Positions 26,165 to 36,192 are shown, counted from the first letter of the stretch. The stretch is 64,000 nt of DNA from Anaerocolumna cellulosilytica (GCF_014218335.1 NZ_AP023367.1:5366628-5430627), one strand, 5' to 3'. Notes: generated from the letters alone by a model not told the origin. Made by a program: numbers and translations.

Positions 26165-26482
26165 TTATTTTATTTGATTCAACTTATCAACAACCTGATT
26201 TTTGGAAATAGCACCAACAACCGTATCCACTACTTCCCCATTCTTAACAAACAAAAGCGTAGGAATAGACATTACTCTATACTGGCTGCTAATTCCAGGT
26301 GCTTCATCAACATTTAATTTACCGATTTTTACAGTTCCTTCATATTCTCCTGCAAGTTCTTCAATAACAGGAGCCATCATTTTGCATGGTCCGCACCAAT
26401 CTGCATAAAAATCAATTAAAACGGGGATATCTGATTTAAGTACCTCTGTTTCAAAATTCTCGTCTGTAAATTTAAAAGCCAT
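26165..26482 (-). CDS. trxA: Thioredoxin
   Basis: A 105-residue thioredoxin, the general disulfide reductase partner of thioredoxin reductase. The active site is WCGPC at residues 29-33, followed by KMMAPVIEELA. The cis-proline is in MSIPTLLFVKNG. AAGGAGGAATTTGA precedes the ATG. The gene stands alone; no reductase gene is close by. Confidence 0.97.
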   Translation of the reverse strand: MAFKFTDENFETEVLKSDIPVLIDFYADWCGPCKMMAPVIEELAGEYEGTVKIGKLNVDEAPGISSQYRVMSIPTLLFVKNGEVVDTVVGAISKNQVVDKLNQIK

Positions 26483-26574
26483 TCAAATTCCTCCTTAATT
26501 TATCACTTAGTATTTTTTATTAATCTATTCGTATATAGAATGCCTATTACCCAAAGGTTTATACCCCTAAAAAT

Positions 26575-26724
26575 TCAACTGTTATTTTTAGGTTTTTGAT
26601 TTTTTCCTTTACCAACTATGGATTGTACTTCATCCCAGGAATTTTTTAATTGCAGAGCCTTTTTATTAAGTTCCATATTTCCGCCTAATGCCTTTGAAAG
26701 TTGATATTTTATTGACTTTTTCAT
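26575..26724 (-). CDS. Small basic hypothetical protein (49 residues)
   Basis: A frame that encodes MKKSIKYQLSKALGGNMEL and continues to a Lys/Asn-rich end (GKGKNQKPKNNS). The content looks protein-like, but the ribosome-binding site is weak (GGGTATC). It fills the space between trxA and trmB. I do not recognise it. Confidence 0.4.
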   Translation of the reverse strand: MKKSIKYQLSKALGGNMELNKKALQLKNSWDEVQSIVGKGKNQKPKNNS

Positions 26725-26836
26725 AGATTGATACCCAAAGATTATTATTACTATAGCTTATTAATATAAACCCTATATTATCCCATGGAACTTGCATCAA
26801 ATATCAAAAATACTTTTCCTTGATTGCGCTATATTT

Positions 26837-27472
26837 TTATCTGAAGGCAACCAGACGATGTATCGGATTTCCCATGGAAGAAAACTTTTCTTCATACTCT
26901 GTCATAACATTCCCTAAAGCGTATTCACTGTGATGCAAGTCATAAGTATGGTTCTTAAGTTTCCACCCCGCGATTGCTACTTCTTCTAATGAAAAATCAA
27001 ATAACAAACGATTATCGGTCTTAAATACAACTTCACCGTCTCTCCTTAACATCCTGTTATATCTTTCAAAAAATTCTTTCGAGGTCAGTCTCCTTTTGGC
27101 ATGACGATCCTTTGGCCAGGGATCCGAAAAGTTAAGATAAATTCTAGCTATTTCTTCTTCTGCGAAGATATCATTGATATATTCTGCATCAAACCGTATA
27201 AAACACAAATTATCTATTTCTAATTCTTTCCTTTTATCTATGGCGCGGATTAGAACACTAGAATATTTTTCAATTCCAATATAATTTATATTGGGATTTT
27301 CCTGTGCCAGCTGACAGATAAACTTTCCTTTTCCCATACCTATTTCTATATGAATGGGATTATTATTTCCAAAGAATAAATTCCACTTTCCTTTGTGGCT
27401 TTCAGGTTCCTGTACTACAAATTCATTTGCAGCAATTGCTTCTCTTGAACCTCTTACATTTCTTAACCTCAT
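26837..27472 (-). CDS. trmB: tRNA (guanine-N7)-methyltransferase
   Basis: A 211-residue SAM-dependent enzyme that forms m7G46 in the variable loop of tRNAs. Motifs include IEIGMGKGKFICQLA (SAM binding), YIGIEKYSSV, and the catalytic YLNFSDPWPKDRHAKRRLT. The C-terminal TEYEEKF signature is present. Its length is normal. It appears to be transcribed alone. Confidence 0.96.
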   Translation of the reverse strand: MRLRNVRGSREAIAANEFVVQEPESHKGKWNLFFGNNNPIHIEIGMGKGKFICQLAQENPNINYIGIEKYSSVLIRAIDKRKELEIDNLCFIRFDAEYINDIFAEEEIARIYLNFSDPWPKDRHAKRRLTSKEFFERYNRMLRRDGEVVFKTDNRLLFDFSLEEVAIAGWKLKNHTYDLHHSEYALGNVMTEYEEKFSSMGNPIHRLVAFR

Positions 27473-27901
27473 ACTGTATGTCTCCTACTGTCACCCATGC
27501 CTTAGAACGTTTTTCCTAATTGGTTGACACTATATTTTATTGTTTTATTATAACACAGAAGCTTTTAAAGACAAGTGATTTTTCCTCTGTTAAAACAAGC
27601 TCTTGAAACCCTCTATTCCTCAACAAAAATAAATACCTAAGAAAATATTTATAGTTTCTTAATAATTATTAGGCTAAACACCTTAAATATTTTCAAAAAA
27701 CCATCGAAATTTGTATATTTTCACGATGGAAATTTTAAAAGTTTGTAGTATGATATAGTCTGTGCAAGCGACCAATAAACTTACTTTTTATTCCCACTAA
27801 AAAAAAGGTCTAATGGAACTGCTTGTAATGTATCAGGTTATTTCTTTTACTTTTACATATAATAAAAGAATAAACCAAGAAAAATACCAGGAGGATATAG
27901 G
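27473..27901. other. Divergent intergenic region before the V-ATPase operon
   Basis: This 429-bp AT-rich gap must hold the V-ATPase promoter. A dyad CCATCG (27701-27706) with CGATGG (27724-27729) lies about 20 bp before a possible -10 (TATGATATAGT near 27748). It could be an operator. I see no clear -35 and no coding sequence. Confidence 0.45.
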
Positions 27902-28213
27902 ATGGAAAATGTGATTGACCTTTTACATGACATAGAGGAAAAAGCAAATCAGATTATCAAGCGTGCTAATGAAGAAAAAGTTAAGCTGCAAGAAACTTTA
28001 AAAAATGACCTAGAAAAGCTTGATAAAGAAATCACTGATGACACAAATGCTAAACTGCTTGTCCTAAAGACTCAGATGGATAAAGATTTATCTACCGAAA
28101 AGCAAGCTCTAATTGATGATTGCAACAAACAGCTGTCCGATATGGAGAAAAGATTCATACAGAACCATAATTCTCTTGTCAATGGTATAATTCAGCAAAT
28201 AGTGAGTGAATAA
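27902..28213 (+). CDS. V-type ATPase subunit G/H (peripheral stalk)
   Basis: A 103-residue protein that is almost entirely a charged coiled coil (HDIEEKANQIIKRANEEK, KQLSDMEKRFIQNH). In A/V-type ATPases this subunit pairs with subunit E to form the peripheral stalk that keeps the catalytic head from turning. AGGAGGATATAGG precedes the ATG. It opens the operon. The assignment rests on coiled-coil character and position rather than on strong sequence motifs. Confidence 0.82.
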   Translation: MENVIDLLHDIEEKANQIIKRANEEKVKLQETLKNDLEKLDKEITDDTNAKLLVLKTQMDKDLSTEKQALIDDCNKQLSDMEKRFIQNHNSLVNGIIQQIVSE

Positions 28214-28229
28214 CTACTTTCAGGAGGTT

Positions 28230-28316
28230 ATGTTGAAAAACAAAGCTTATTTTCAACATCCTGACTTGTACATGCACAAGTACAAATAGTGCTAAAGCAC
28301 CAGATGGGAGTTTCTT
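28230..28316 (+). repeat. Hairpin/RBS element upstream of V-ATPase subunit C
   Basis: GTTGAAAA (28232-28239) pairs with TTTTCAAC (28250-28257), then CATCCTGACTTG follows. An extra hairpin TTGTAC/GTACAA and a GTGCT/AGCAC hairpin precede AGATGGGAGTTT. GGGAG (28306-28310) is six bases before the subunit C ATG. Confidence 0.82.
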
Positions 28317-29348
28317 ATGAACAATTTATTATCCTATAGTGGAATTATAACAAAGGCAAAGGCTATGGAAGCCAAGATTATCAGTGTAAAAGATTATCAG
28401 GCGATTTCAAATCTGGAATCAACGGGAGATTTTATCTCGTATCTAAAAATTCATGCAGGTTATCGTGATGTGTTTAATGGGATTGATGAGCAAGGCACCC
28501 ATAGAAGCCAGGCAGAGGGTATATTTATTCATGGTTTATATCAAGAATTTTCAAAATTATACCAGTTCGCTAATTTGGAACAGCGTAAAGTACTAGATTT
28601 ATTCTTCTTTCGCTATGAAATCAACATATTAAAAGCTTGCATGCACATGGTCTATAATCAGGCTGCCAATTACGATTTAAGTTTGTTCAGTGATTTTTTT
28701 CATAAACACTCTAAACTTAACGTAAAAGCTTTAGCTGCTGCAAAGAACATGGAAGAATTTATTAATCTTCTAAAAGGTACTGAGTATCATGCGTTACTTA
28801 CCAATATTCAAAAAACAGAAATTACATCATTTGACTATGAAATGAAACTGGATGTTCACTACTTCATGAAATCCTGGAAGTTAAAGGATAAATTACTTAA
28901 GGGAGACAATCTGAAGGCTCTTACCAGTTCCTTGGGAACTGAAATAGACTTATTAAATATTATATGGCTGTTCCGTTCAAAGAAGTTTTATGCCCTGCAT
29001 ACTTCTGACAGTTACTCCTATATCATACCAGTGACTTATAAGTTAACGAAGGATAAATTAGTTAAAATGATGGAAACTTCTACAATGGAAGAATTCATTG
29101 CAGTATTGAATACTACCCATTACGCAACCTTAAGTCCTTCCCTGTTGGATGGTTCCATAGAAATCTTTTACCAGAAGGTGATTTCTAAAATATACGAAAC
29201 TAATAAAATGCAGTACCCTACTTCTATGGCACCTATCGGATATTACTTATTAAAAAAAGAAAATGAAGTACGGAAACTAACTACTGCCCTAGAGTGTATT
29301 CGATATAAATTGGATCCTCAGGATACGCTAAAATATGTTTTACAATAA
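28317..29348 (+). CDS. ntpC: V-type ATPase subunit C (d-type, central rotor cap)
   Basis: A 343-residue soluble helical protein of the V_ATPase_I-linked C/AC39 family. It links the central stalk to the membrane ring. Recognisable features are LLSYSGIITKAKAMEAKI at the start and the repeated bundle pattern with YEINILKACMHMVYN and GTEIDLLNIIWLFRSKKFY. Translation probably starts from GGGAG supplied by the repeat element. The order H-C-I-K-F-E-A-B-D is typical of Clostridia except for the early position of C. Confidence 0.9.
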   Translation: MNNLLSYSGIITKAKAMEAKIISVKDYQAISNLESTGDFISYLKIHAGYRDVFNGIDEQGTHRSQAEGIFIHGLYQEFSKLYQFANLEQRKVLDLFFFRYEINILKACMHMVYNQAANYDLSLFSDFFHKHSKLNVKALAAAKNMEEFINLLKGTEYHALLTNIQKTEITSFDYEMKLDVHYFMKSWKLKDKLLKGDNLKALTSSLGTEIDLLNIIWLFRSKKFYALHTSDSYSYIIPVTYKLTKDKLVKMMETSTMEEFIAVLNTTHYATLSPSLLDGSIEIFYQKVISKIYETNKMQYPTSMAPIGYYLLKKENEVRKLTTALECIRYKLDPQDTLKYVLQ

Positions 29349-29369
29349 TAAGAATCGGAGGTGCAAAAA

Positions 29370-31271
29370 GTGATTGAAAAAATGAAGTTTTTGAGTATAA
29401 CAGGTCCCAGAAGTGAATTCGACCGCGTTGTAAATGTATATCTTTCCAAATACGAAGTACATTTAGAAAATGCATTGTCCGAACTAAAGTCTGTTCATGA
29501 TTTAAAACCCTTTGTAGAAATTAACCCCTACAAAGATGTCTTTAGCAAATCACAAGAACTAGTTGACCGGTTTGACAAAGAAACACCAGCCGTGGATAAA
29601 GATATGACTCCTTCTATGGCTTCCGCAGTAATTAATTCAGCTTCTCACGAACTAGAAGATTTGACCGATAAGAAAAAAAGCCTAAAGGTGGAACGTGACC
29701 ATCTGACCGAATTGATAAAAAAAATTGAACCCTTCCGCCATCTGGATTATGCAGTAGATAAAATCCTTGATTTTAAATTTATTAAATTCAGATTCGGCAG
29801 GATATCCCATGAGTATTACAACAAATTCTCAAAATTTGTATATGACAGCCTGACAACCTTATTTTTTGAATGTGACAGCGATTCTGAATATGTTTGGGGT
29901 GTATACTTTGTTCCCGGTTCTCAACATGAAAAGATTGATGCGATTTACTCTTCTCTTCACTTTGAGCGAATTTTTATTCCTGCTGAGTATGAAGGTACCC
30001 CTGAAGAGGCTTATCGATTAATCTCCAGGAAAAAAGATGCTGTTGTAGAAAAAATTAAAGAAATCGATGACCAGATAAAAGAGCGTTTAAATTCAAAGGC
30101 GGTCGATATTCTGGCTGCTCATGAGGTACTTAAAGCCTTCAACAGCAACTTTGATGTTAGAAAGCTTGCTGCCTGTACAAGAGATTCCAACAGTGATTCT
30201 TTCTATTTTATCCTGTGCGGCTGGATCACAGAAAAAAACGTAGCTTCTCTTGTAAAAGACATTGATAACGATGCCAACATCTACTGTATGTTAGAGGATG
30301 ATTACGAGGGTATCACTGCAAAGCCGCCTACAAAGCTTAAAAACTTTAAGTTATTTAAACCATTTGAAATGTTTATTAGCATGTACGGTCTTCCAGCCTA
30401 CAACGAAATTGACCCTACATCTTTTGTAGCTATAACCTACTCCCTAATATTTGGTATTATGTTTGGAGATGTTGGCCAGGGCTTGTGCCTTGTTCTTGGT
30501 GGTGCTCTACTGTATAAGATAAAAAAGGTGCCTTTGGCAGCTATTGTATCCATTGCTGGTATATTTTCAACCATTATGGGATTTATGTACGGCAGCTTCT
30601 TTGGATTCGAACATGCCATTCCTACCGGGTGGTTAAAGCCTATGGAAAATGTAATGACCGTCCTTATGGTTGCGGTAGCTTTTGGTTCAATATTAATCAT
30701 TATTGCTATGGTTATTAATATAATTAACGGTATTAAAGCAAAGGATGTTGAAAAAATATTTTTTGATACCAATGGTGTAGCCGGGCTTGTATTTTACGTA
30801 ATGGCATTAGTCTGTGTATTATTAATATTTACAGGTCATGCACTGCCAGCAACTATACTTTTAGCTGTATTTTTCGGAATACCTTTACTGCTGATGTTTT
30901 TTAAAGAACCTCTTACCCACTATGTAGAGAAAAAGTCAAAAATTTTCCCAGACCAGAAAGGTATGTTCTTTGTAGAATCATTCTTTGAATTATTTGAAGT
31001 GGTATTAAGTTACTTAACCAACTCTATCTCTTTCTTACGTGTGGGCGCTTTCGCCTTAAGCCATGCGGCTATGATGGGAGTGGTAATGTTACTTGCAAAT
31101 GTTGAATCGGGCAATCCAAATATCTTTATACTAATATTAGGTAACCTGTTTGTTGCAGGTATGGAAGGTCTGATTGTAGGTATCCAGGTTCTTCGTCTGG
31201 AGTATTATGAAATGTTCAGCCGTTTCTATAGAGGAACTGGTAAAGGTTTTAGACCATACAAAAGTAAATAA
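29370..31271 (+). CDS. ntpI: V-type ATPase subunit I (a-type stator)
   Basis: A 633-residue subunit. The first 340 residues form the cytoplasmic arm with coiled coils, and the rest holds about seven membrane helices. The last helices carry SISFLRVGAFALSHAAMMG, where the Arg helps to release the ion from the ring. I chose a GTG start eight bases after GGAGG; an in-frame GTG nine bases earlier lies inside that site. It lies 21 bp after subunit C. All parts appear intact. Confidence 0.93.
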   Translation: MIEKMKFLSITGPRSEFDRVVNVYLSKYEVHLENALSELKSVHDLKPFVEINPYKDVFSKSQELVDRFDKETPAVDKDMTPSMASAVINSASHELEDLTDKKKSLKVERDHLTELIKKIEPFRHLDYAVDKILDFKFIKFRFGRISHEYYNKFSKFVYDSLTTLFFECDSDSEYVWGVYFVPGSQHEKIDAIYSSLHFERIFIPAEYEGTPEEAYRLISRKKDAVVEKIKEIDDQIKERLNSKAVDILAAHEVLKAFNSNFDVRKLAACTRDSNSDSFYFILCGWITEKNVASLVKDIDNDANIYCMLEDDYEGITAKPPTKLKNFKLFKPFEMFISMYGLPAYNEIDPTSFVAITYSLIFGIMFGDVGQGLCLVLGGALLYKIKKVPLAAIVSIAGIFSTIMGFMYGSFFGFEHAIPTGWLKPMENVMTVLMVAVAFGSILIIIAMVINIINGIKAKDVEKIFFDTNGVAGLVFYVMALVCVLLIFTGHALPATILLAVFFGIPLLLMFFKEPLTHYVEKKSKIFPDQKGMFFVESFFELFEVVLSYLTNSISFLRVGAFALSHAAMMGVVMLLANVESGNPNIFILILGNLFVAGMEGLIVGIQVLRLEYYEMFSRFYRGTGKGFRPYKSK

Positions 31272-31295
31272 TCATAAATTAGGAGGAAACATATC

Positions 31296-31715
31296 ATGAC
31301 AGCAAAAATCATATTAGTAATAGCATTAATCTTAAGCATTATTATCCCATTTGGAGCATTTCTTTTAGGAGAAAAGAAAAAAGGTAATTTAAAAGCAACT
31401 TTAATCTGTAATGCATTTTTCTTCTTTGGTACCTTAGTTCTTGCAGACATCTTATTATTCAGCGGAAAAGTATCTGCTGCTGAAGCTGCCGATGCTGTAG
31501 CAAGTTCAGTTGATGGCTGGAGATATATAGCAGCTGCCCTTTCCACTGGTTTATCCTGTATCGGTGGTGGTATTGCCGTTGCTTCTGCTGCTTCTGCTGC
31601 CTTAGGTGCTATGAGTGAAGATTCCAGTATCATGGGTAAAGCACTTATCTTTGTTGCTCTTGCAGAAGGTATTGCATTATACGGCTTAATCGTATCCTTT
31701 ACAATCTTAGGATAA
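31296..31715 (+). CDS. ntpK: V-type ATPase subunit K (membrane rotor ring)
   Basis: A 139-residue proteolipid with four predicted helices. The second hairpin is canonical (STGLSCIGGGIAVASAASAA, then FVALAEGIALYGLIVSF) and holds the ion-binding Glu124. The first hairpin (residues 4-56) lacks the small-residue GAAIG pattern and has no acidic site, so each subunit has one site per four helices. The E-G-I-A context and absence of the Gln and Glu-Thr ligands seen in the sodium ring of Enterococcus suggest proton coupling; that is inference. AGGAGG precedes the ATG. Confidence 0.93.
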   Translation: MTAKIILVIALILSIIIPFGAFLLGEKKKGNLKATLICNAFFFFGTLVLADILLFSGKVSAAEAADAVASSVDGWRYIAAALSTGLSCIGGGIAVASAASAALGAMSEDSSIMGKALIFVALAEGIALYGLIVSFTILG

Positions 31716-31732
31716 TTATTCATACTACAACA

Positions 31733-31775
31733 AGGACGCTTGCCGGGCAAAGAAATGAACTTAGGGAAGCGTCTT
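31733..31775 (+). other. Stem-loop after subunit K
   Basis: GACGCTT (31735-31741) pairs with AAGCGTC (31767-31773) around a 25-nt loop in a 190-bp gap inside the operon. It may shield or partly terminate the upstream transcript, as the ring subunit is needed in many copies. Confidence 0.45.
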
Positions 31776-31905
31776 ATTAACTCAAGTTATTATATAAGAG
31801 CAGTTTCTACATTTCTTAAAGACACTAGGTTTTATACTAAGATAAATTCTCTGAGAAATGCAAAATATGTTCTAGAAGTAACCTAACTTATTAGGAGGTA
31901 ATTGT

Positions 31906-32214
31906 ATGCGCATGTTTCTTATCAGCGACAATGTCGATACTTACACAGGAATGCGCCTTGCAGGCGTTGATGGCGTTGTAATACATTCAAAAAAACATTT
32001 AAAGCAGCAATTAGATAAAGCCATTGCGGATTCAACCATTGGTGTATTATTAATTACAGAAAAGTTCAGCAGAGAGTTTCCTGATTTAATCAATGATGTT
32101 AAGTTAAACCGTAAGCTGCCTTTAATTGTTGAAATACCTGATCGTCACGGAACCGGACGTAAGCCCGACTTCATTACTTCCTACGTAAATGAAGCCATAG
32201 GAATTAAATTATAG
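31906..32214 (+). CDS. ntpG: V-type ATPase subunit F
   Basis: A 102-residue soluble protein of the ATP-synt_F family with a CheY-like fold. It begins MRMFLISDNVDTYTGMRLAGVDG, and TIGVLLITEKFSREFPD and PLIVEIPDRHG are typical. Subunit F belongs to the central rotor shaft with subunit D. AGGAGGTAATTGT precedes the ATG. It follows a 190-bp gap with a stem-loop and is 17 bp from subunit E. Confidence 0.93.
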   Translation: MRMFLISDNVDTYTGMRLAGVDGVVIHSKKHLKQQLDKAIADSTIGVLLITEKFSREFPDLINDVKLNRKLPLIVEIPDRHGTGRKPDFITSYVNEAIGIKL

Positions 32215-32231
32215 AAACAAGGAGATAGCAT

Positions 32232-32798
32232 ATGACTTTAGACGAAAAATTAGAACAATTTTATAATGCTGCTATGGAAAGTGCTACAAGTCAAAATATT
32301 CAGATTATTGATGAATATAAAAAGTCTCTCCAAATAATATTTGACGAACACAAGAAAGAAGCTTTAAGAAAAGCAGAAATCACTTATCGAGTGGAATCTG
32401 AAAAGCTAATCCGTGAAAAAAACAGGGATCTTTCTGCAGAGGCTGTTCATATAAAAAGAAAATTAAGTGAACAATCAGCTGAATATACGGATAAATTATT
32501 TGAGGAAGTATCTGCAAAATTGCAGGAATATATGACTACATCTAATTACTTTGACTTATTATGCAGTCAGATTAAATCAGCCAAAGATTTCGCACGGGAC
32601 GAAGATATCACTATATATATTAATCCTACCGATACAAACTTAAAAGCTTCCTTAGAAGCAAATACCGGTGCGGTCTTAACTGTCAGTGACCGTGATTTTA
32701 TTGGTGGAACCAGAGCAGTTATCCAAGATAAAAACATACTAATTGACAGCTCCTTTTTAACCAGACTGGCAGAAGCAAAAAGTACATTTACATTATAG
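32232..32798 (+). CDS. ntpE: V-type ATPase subunit E (peripheral stalk)
   Basis: A 188-residue protein. The N-terminal half is a long charged helix (DEYKKSLQIIFDEHKKEALR) that would pair with the H subunit. The C-terminal half is a compact domain ending IGGTRAVIQDKNILIDSSFLTRLAEAK, as usual for subunit E. AAGGAGATAGCAT precedes the ATG. It is followed by a long intergenic hairpin before subunit A. Confidence 0.9.
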   Translation: MTLDEKLEQFYNAAMESATSQNIQIIDEYKKSLQIIFDEHKKEALRKAEITYRVESEKLIREKNRDLSAEAVHIKRKLSEQSAEYTDKLFEEVSAKLQEYMTTSNYFDLLCSQIKSAKDFARDEDITIYINPTDTNLKASLEANTGAVLTVSDRDFIGGTRAVIQDKNILIDSSFLTRLAEAKSTFTL

Positions 32799-32820
32799 CA
32801 ATACGTTTTATCCATTTAGT

Positions 32821-32939
32821 CAATTGTGCGACTATCTTCTATGTATTGGAAGTAGTCAAAATCAAAGCAGGTTAAGATTAGTAGCAAGTCATCATTGTTT
32901 TAGTGCTTTTACCTGCTTCTAGATAGTGTTTCACAATTG
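32821..32939 (+). other. Long nested hairpin between V-ATPase E and A genes
   Basis: CAATTGTG (32821-32828) pairs with CACAATTG (32932-32939), ACTATCT (32831-32837) with AGATAGT (32921-32927) and AAGCAGGT (32865-32872) with ACCTGCTT (32911-32918). Together they form a 119-nt folded element. No T run follows, so it is not a standard terminator. It could be an RNA processing or stability element or a small mobile repeat. Confidence 0.7.
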
Positions 32940-32982
32940 TCTATTTATTAATTCATTCTAAGAAAGGGGAGTATTCTCCATT

Positions 32983-34749
32983 ATGAATATAACAGGAAAA
33001 ATATACGGAATTAACGGACCAATTGTATATCTGGCAGGAAACCAAGGCTTTAAAATGGGCGAAATGGTACTGGTTGGTGAAGAAAAACTGGTTGGTGAAG
33101 TAATTGGCTTGAATAAAAAAGAAACAACTATTCAGGTATATGAGGAAACAACAGGCTTAAAGCCAGGCGAGATAGTATACTCTACCGGCTCAGCTATTTC
33201 TGTTACCTTAGCACCTGGAATTATCGGAAATATTTTTGATGGAATTGAGCGTCCCTTAAAAGAGATTTCTGCACAATCCGGTGCATTTATTACAAGAGGT
33301 GTCAGTGTAGATTCCCTGAACGTAGAGAAATTATGGGATGTCCATATCACAGTAAAAGAGGGCGATAAAATCTACGGTGGAACAATTATAGCAGAAGTAC
33401 CTGAAACCAAAGCCATCGTTCATAAATCTATGGTACCTCCTGAAGTACAGGGTGTTGTAACCAAGGTTGCTCCTGACGGAAAATATACCATTAACGATCC
33501 TATCGTTACTATAAAACTTGCAAACGGTGAAGAAAAAGAATTGACTTTAACACAAAAATGGCCTATCCGTGTTCCAAGACCCACTGCAAAGCGATATGCT
33601 TCTGACCGACCTTTAATTACCGGACAGCGTATCCTTGATACTCTGTTTCCCATTGCCAAAGGCGGTACTGCTGCTATCCCCGGTGGTTTTGGTACCGGTA
33701 AGACAATGACACAACATCAGCTTGCTAAATGGTCTGATGCTGACCTTATCGTATATATCGGCTGCGGTGAACGTGGAAATGAAATGACAGAGGTTTTAGA
33801 GGATTTCTCTAAATTAGTCGATCCAAAATCCGGTAACCCCTTGTTAGACAGAACTACACTGATTGCTAATACCTCAAATATGCCGGTTGCTGCACGTGAA
33901 GCTAGTATTTACACCGGTATAACTCTGGCTGAGTACTACCGGGATATGGGTTACCATGTAGCAATTATGGCTGACTCCACCTCCCGTTGGGCAGAAGCGC
34001 TTCGTGAATTATCCGGACGTTTGGAAGAAATGCCTGCAGAAGAAGGCTTTCCGGCTTATCTTGCTTCCAGATTATCAGGCTTTTATGAAAGAGCTGGTTT
34101 TATGCACAATTTAAACGGTACAGAAGGTAGTGTATCCATTATCGGTGCTGTATCTCCACAAGGTGGTGACTTTTCAGAACCAGTAACACAAAACACAAAA
34201 CGGTTCGTTCGTTGCTTCTGGGCACTTGATAAATCATTGGCTTATGCAAGACACTTTCCGGCTATCCAGTGGCTAACAAGCTACAGTGAATATGTATCTG
34301 ATTTAGCTCCTTGGTATACATCCAATGTAGGCGGTGACTTTGTAGACTGTCGTAACCAGTTACTTAGCATCTTAACACAGGAAAGCCAGTTAAATGAAAT
34401 TGTTAAGTTAATCGGTAGTGACGTTCTGCCGGATGATCAGAAATTAGTCTTAGAAATTGCAAGGGTTGTACGCCTTGGTTTTGTCCAGCAGAATGCTTAT
34501 CATCCTTCCGATACTTACGTACCTCTGGCCAAACAGCTAAAGATGATGCAGACCATTCTCTACCTGTTTTCAAAATCCAAGCAGCTGATTGCACTGAATA
34601 TGCCTATGTCAGTTTTGAAGGCTGAGGATATTTTTGATAAAGTAATATCCATCAAATACGATGTGGCTAACGATGAGCTTCATAAATTTGATGATTACAA
34701 AACAATGATAGATAATTTCTATAACACTATAATGGCTAAGAACGCATAA
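32983..34749 (+). CDS. ntpA: V-type ATPase catalytic subunit A
   Basis: The 588-residue catalytic subunit, three per complex. The P-loop GGFGTGKT lies at residues 234-241 and is followed by [14 protein letters not shown]. The catalytic glutamate lies in GERGNE and [27 protein letters not shown] is the Walker B area (quoted as two adjacent motifs). The family-specific bulge region (residues about 115-185) is present. AAAGGGGAGTATTCTCC precedes the ATG. Length is normal and no key residue is missing. Confidence 0.97.
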   Translation: MNITGKIYGINGPIVYLAGNQGFKMGEMVLVGEEKLVGEVIGLNKKETTIQVYEETTGLKPGEIVYSTGSAISVTLAPGIIGNIFDGIERPLKEISAQSGAFITRGVSVDSLNVEKLWDVHITVKEGDKIYGGTIIAEVPETKAIVHKSMVPPEVQGVVTKVAPDGKYTINDPIVTIKLANGEEKELTLTQKWPIRVPRPTAKRYASDRPLITGQRILDTLFPIAKGGTAAIPGGFGTGKTMTQHQLAKWSDADLIVYIGCGERGNEMTEVLEDFSKLVDPKSGNPLLDRTTLIANTSNMPVAAREASIYTGITLAEYYRDMGYHVAIMADSTSRWAEALRELSGRLEEMPAEEGFPAYLASRLSGFYERAGFMHNLNGTEGSVSIIGAVSPQGGDFSEPVTQNTKRFVRCFWALDKSLAYARHFPAIQWLTSYSEYVSDLAPWYTSNVGGDFVDCRNQLLSILTQESQLNEIVKLIGSDVLPDDQKLVLEIARVVRLGFVQQNAYHPSDTYVPLAKQLKMMQTILYLFSKSKQLIALNMPMSVLKAEDIFDKVISIKYDVANDELHKFDDYKTMIDNFYNTIMAKNA

Positions 34750-34763
34750 GGAGGGCAAGTACT

Positions 34764-36176
34764 ATGGCAATTGAATATTTAGGACTCAGTGAAATAAACG
34801 GCCCCTTGGTTGCTCTTGAGGGCGTTCGTGGTGCCTCCTACGACGAAATCGTTGAACTATCTGTAGAAGGTAAAAAAAAGTTAGGAAGAATTGTTGAAAT
34901 ATATGATGATAAGGCAGTTATCCAGGTATTCCAGGGTACAGAAGAAATGTCTCTTAATAATACCCATACTAAGTTAACCGGTCACCCCATGGAAATATCC
35001 TTATCAGAAGACATTCTGGGCCGTGTTTTTAACGGCATCGGCCAGCCTATAGACAACTTGGGAAATATAGCTGCTGAAACCAAAAGGGATGTAAATGGTC
35101 TTCCCTTAAATCCCTGTTCCAGAGAATATCCCCGTAATTACATTAAGACCGGTATATCTACCATTGACTGTCTTACAACCTTAATTCGTGGACAAAAACT
35201 TCCTATTTTCTCCGGAAATGGTCTTCCACATGACCAACTTGCCGCTCAGATTGTTAAGCAGGCCTCACTAGGAGAAAATAGTGATGAGGATTTTGCAATT
35301 GTATTTGCTGCCATGGGTGTTAAGCACGATGTTGCTGACTTCTTTAGACGTACCTTTGAAGACAGTGGTGTTATTAATCACGTAGCAATGTTCTTAAACC
35401 TGGCAAATGACCCGGTAGTAGAAAGATTGATTACACCAAAGGTAGCCTTAACAGCAGCAGAGTATCTTGCTTTTGAAAAGAACATGCATATTCTGGTTAT
35501 CTTAACCGATATGACCTCCTTTGCAGAAGCAATGCGTGAAGTGTCCTCTTCTAAAGGTGAAATACCAAGCCGTAAAGGTTATCCCGGATACCTATACAGC
35601 GAACTGGCTACTCTTTATGAAAGGGCTGGAATCGTTCGGGATTGTAAAGGGTCTGTAACGCAGATACCAATACTTACAATGCCAAATGACGATATTACGC
35701 ATCCAATCCCTGACTTAACAGGATATATTACAGAAGGACAGATTGTTTTAGACCGTTCTTTGCATCAAAAGTCAGTGTATCCTCCAATCAGTGTACTGCC
35801 TTCCCTTTCCCGTCTTATGAAGGACGGTATCGGTAAAGGCTATACCAGAGAAGATCATCAAGATTTGGCAAACCAGTTATTCTCCTCTTATGCAAGAGTA
35901 GGTGATGCGAGAGCTTTAGCAAGCGTAATCGGTGAAGATGAATTATCTGCCATAGATAAGAAGTATCTGAAATTCGGTGTTACTATGGAACAAGAATTTA
36001 TTGCACAAGGGCATCAGGAAGACCGTAGTATAACAGAAACTCTTGATAAGGGTTGGGAACTTCTTACCATCCTGCCAAGAGAAGAACTTGACCGTGTAGA
36101 TACTAAAATTCTTGATAAATATTTTAAAGCTCCTGTGGAGGAAGATACAGCATCTTCTGAGGAAGATGATATGTAA
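34764..36176 (+). CDS. ntpB: V-type ATPase non-catalytic subunit B
   Basis: A 470-residue regulatory nucleotide-binding subunit that alternates with A in the hexamer. It lacks a complete P-loop ([16 protein letters not shown]) as expected for [21 protein letters not shown] and the Arg-finger region [16 protein letters not shown] are well kept. The tail is acidic ([12 protein letters not shown]). AAGGAGGGCAAGTACT precedes the ATG, 14 bp after A. Two tandem repeat units fill the gap to subunit D. Confidence 0.97.
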   Translation: MAIEYLGLSEINGPLVALEGVRGASYDEIVELSVEGKKKLGRIVEIYDDKAVIQVFQGTEEMSLNNTHTKLTGHPMEISLSEDILGRVFNGIGQPIDNLGNIAAETKRDVNGLPLNPCSREYPRNYIKTGISTIDCLTTLIRGQKLPIFSGNGLPHDQLAAQIVKQASLGENSDEDFAIVFAAMGVKHDVADFFRRTFEDSGVINHVAMFLNLANDPVVERLITPKVALTAAEYLAFEKNMHILVILTDMTSFAEAMREVSSSKGEIPSRKGYPGYLYSELATLYERAGIVRDCKGSVTQIPILTMPNDDITHPIPDLTGYITEGQIVLDRSLHQKSVYPPISVLPSLSRLMKDGIGKGYTREDHQDLANQLFSSYARVGDARALASVIGEDELSAIDKKYLKFGVTMEQEFIAQGHQEDRSITETLDKGWELLTILPREELDRVDTKILDKYFKAPVEEDTASSEEDDM

Positions 36177-36192
36177 TTCAGACAGGCATGGA

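Noticed and set aside
33132..33659. Antisense frames within the V-ATPase A gene
   Set aside because: They are antisense to a highly conserved catalytic subunit and encode nothing recognisable.
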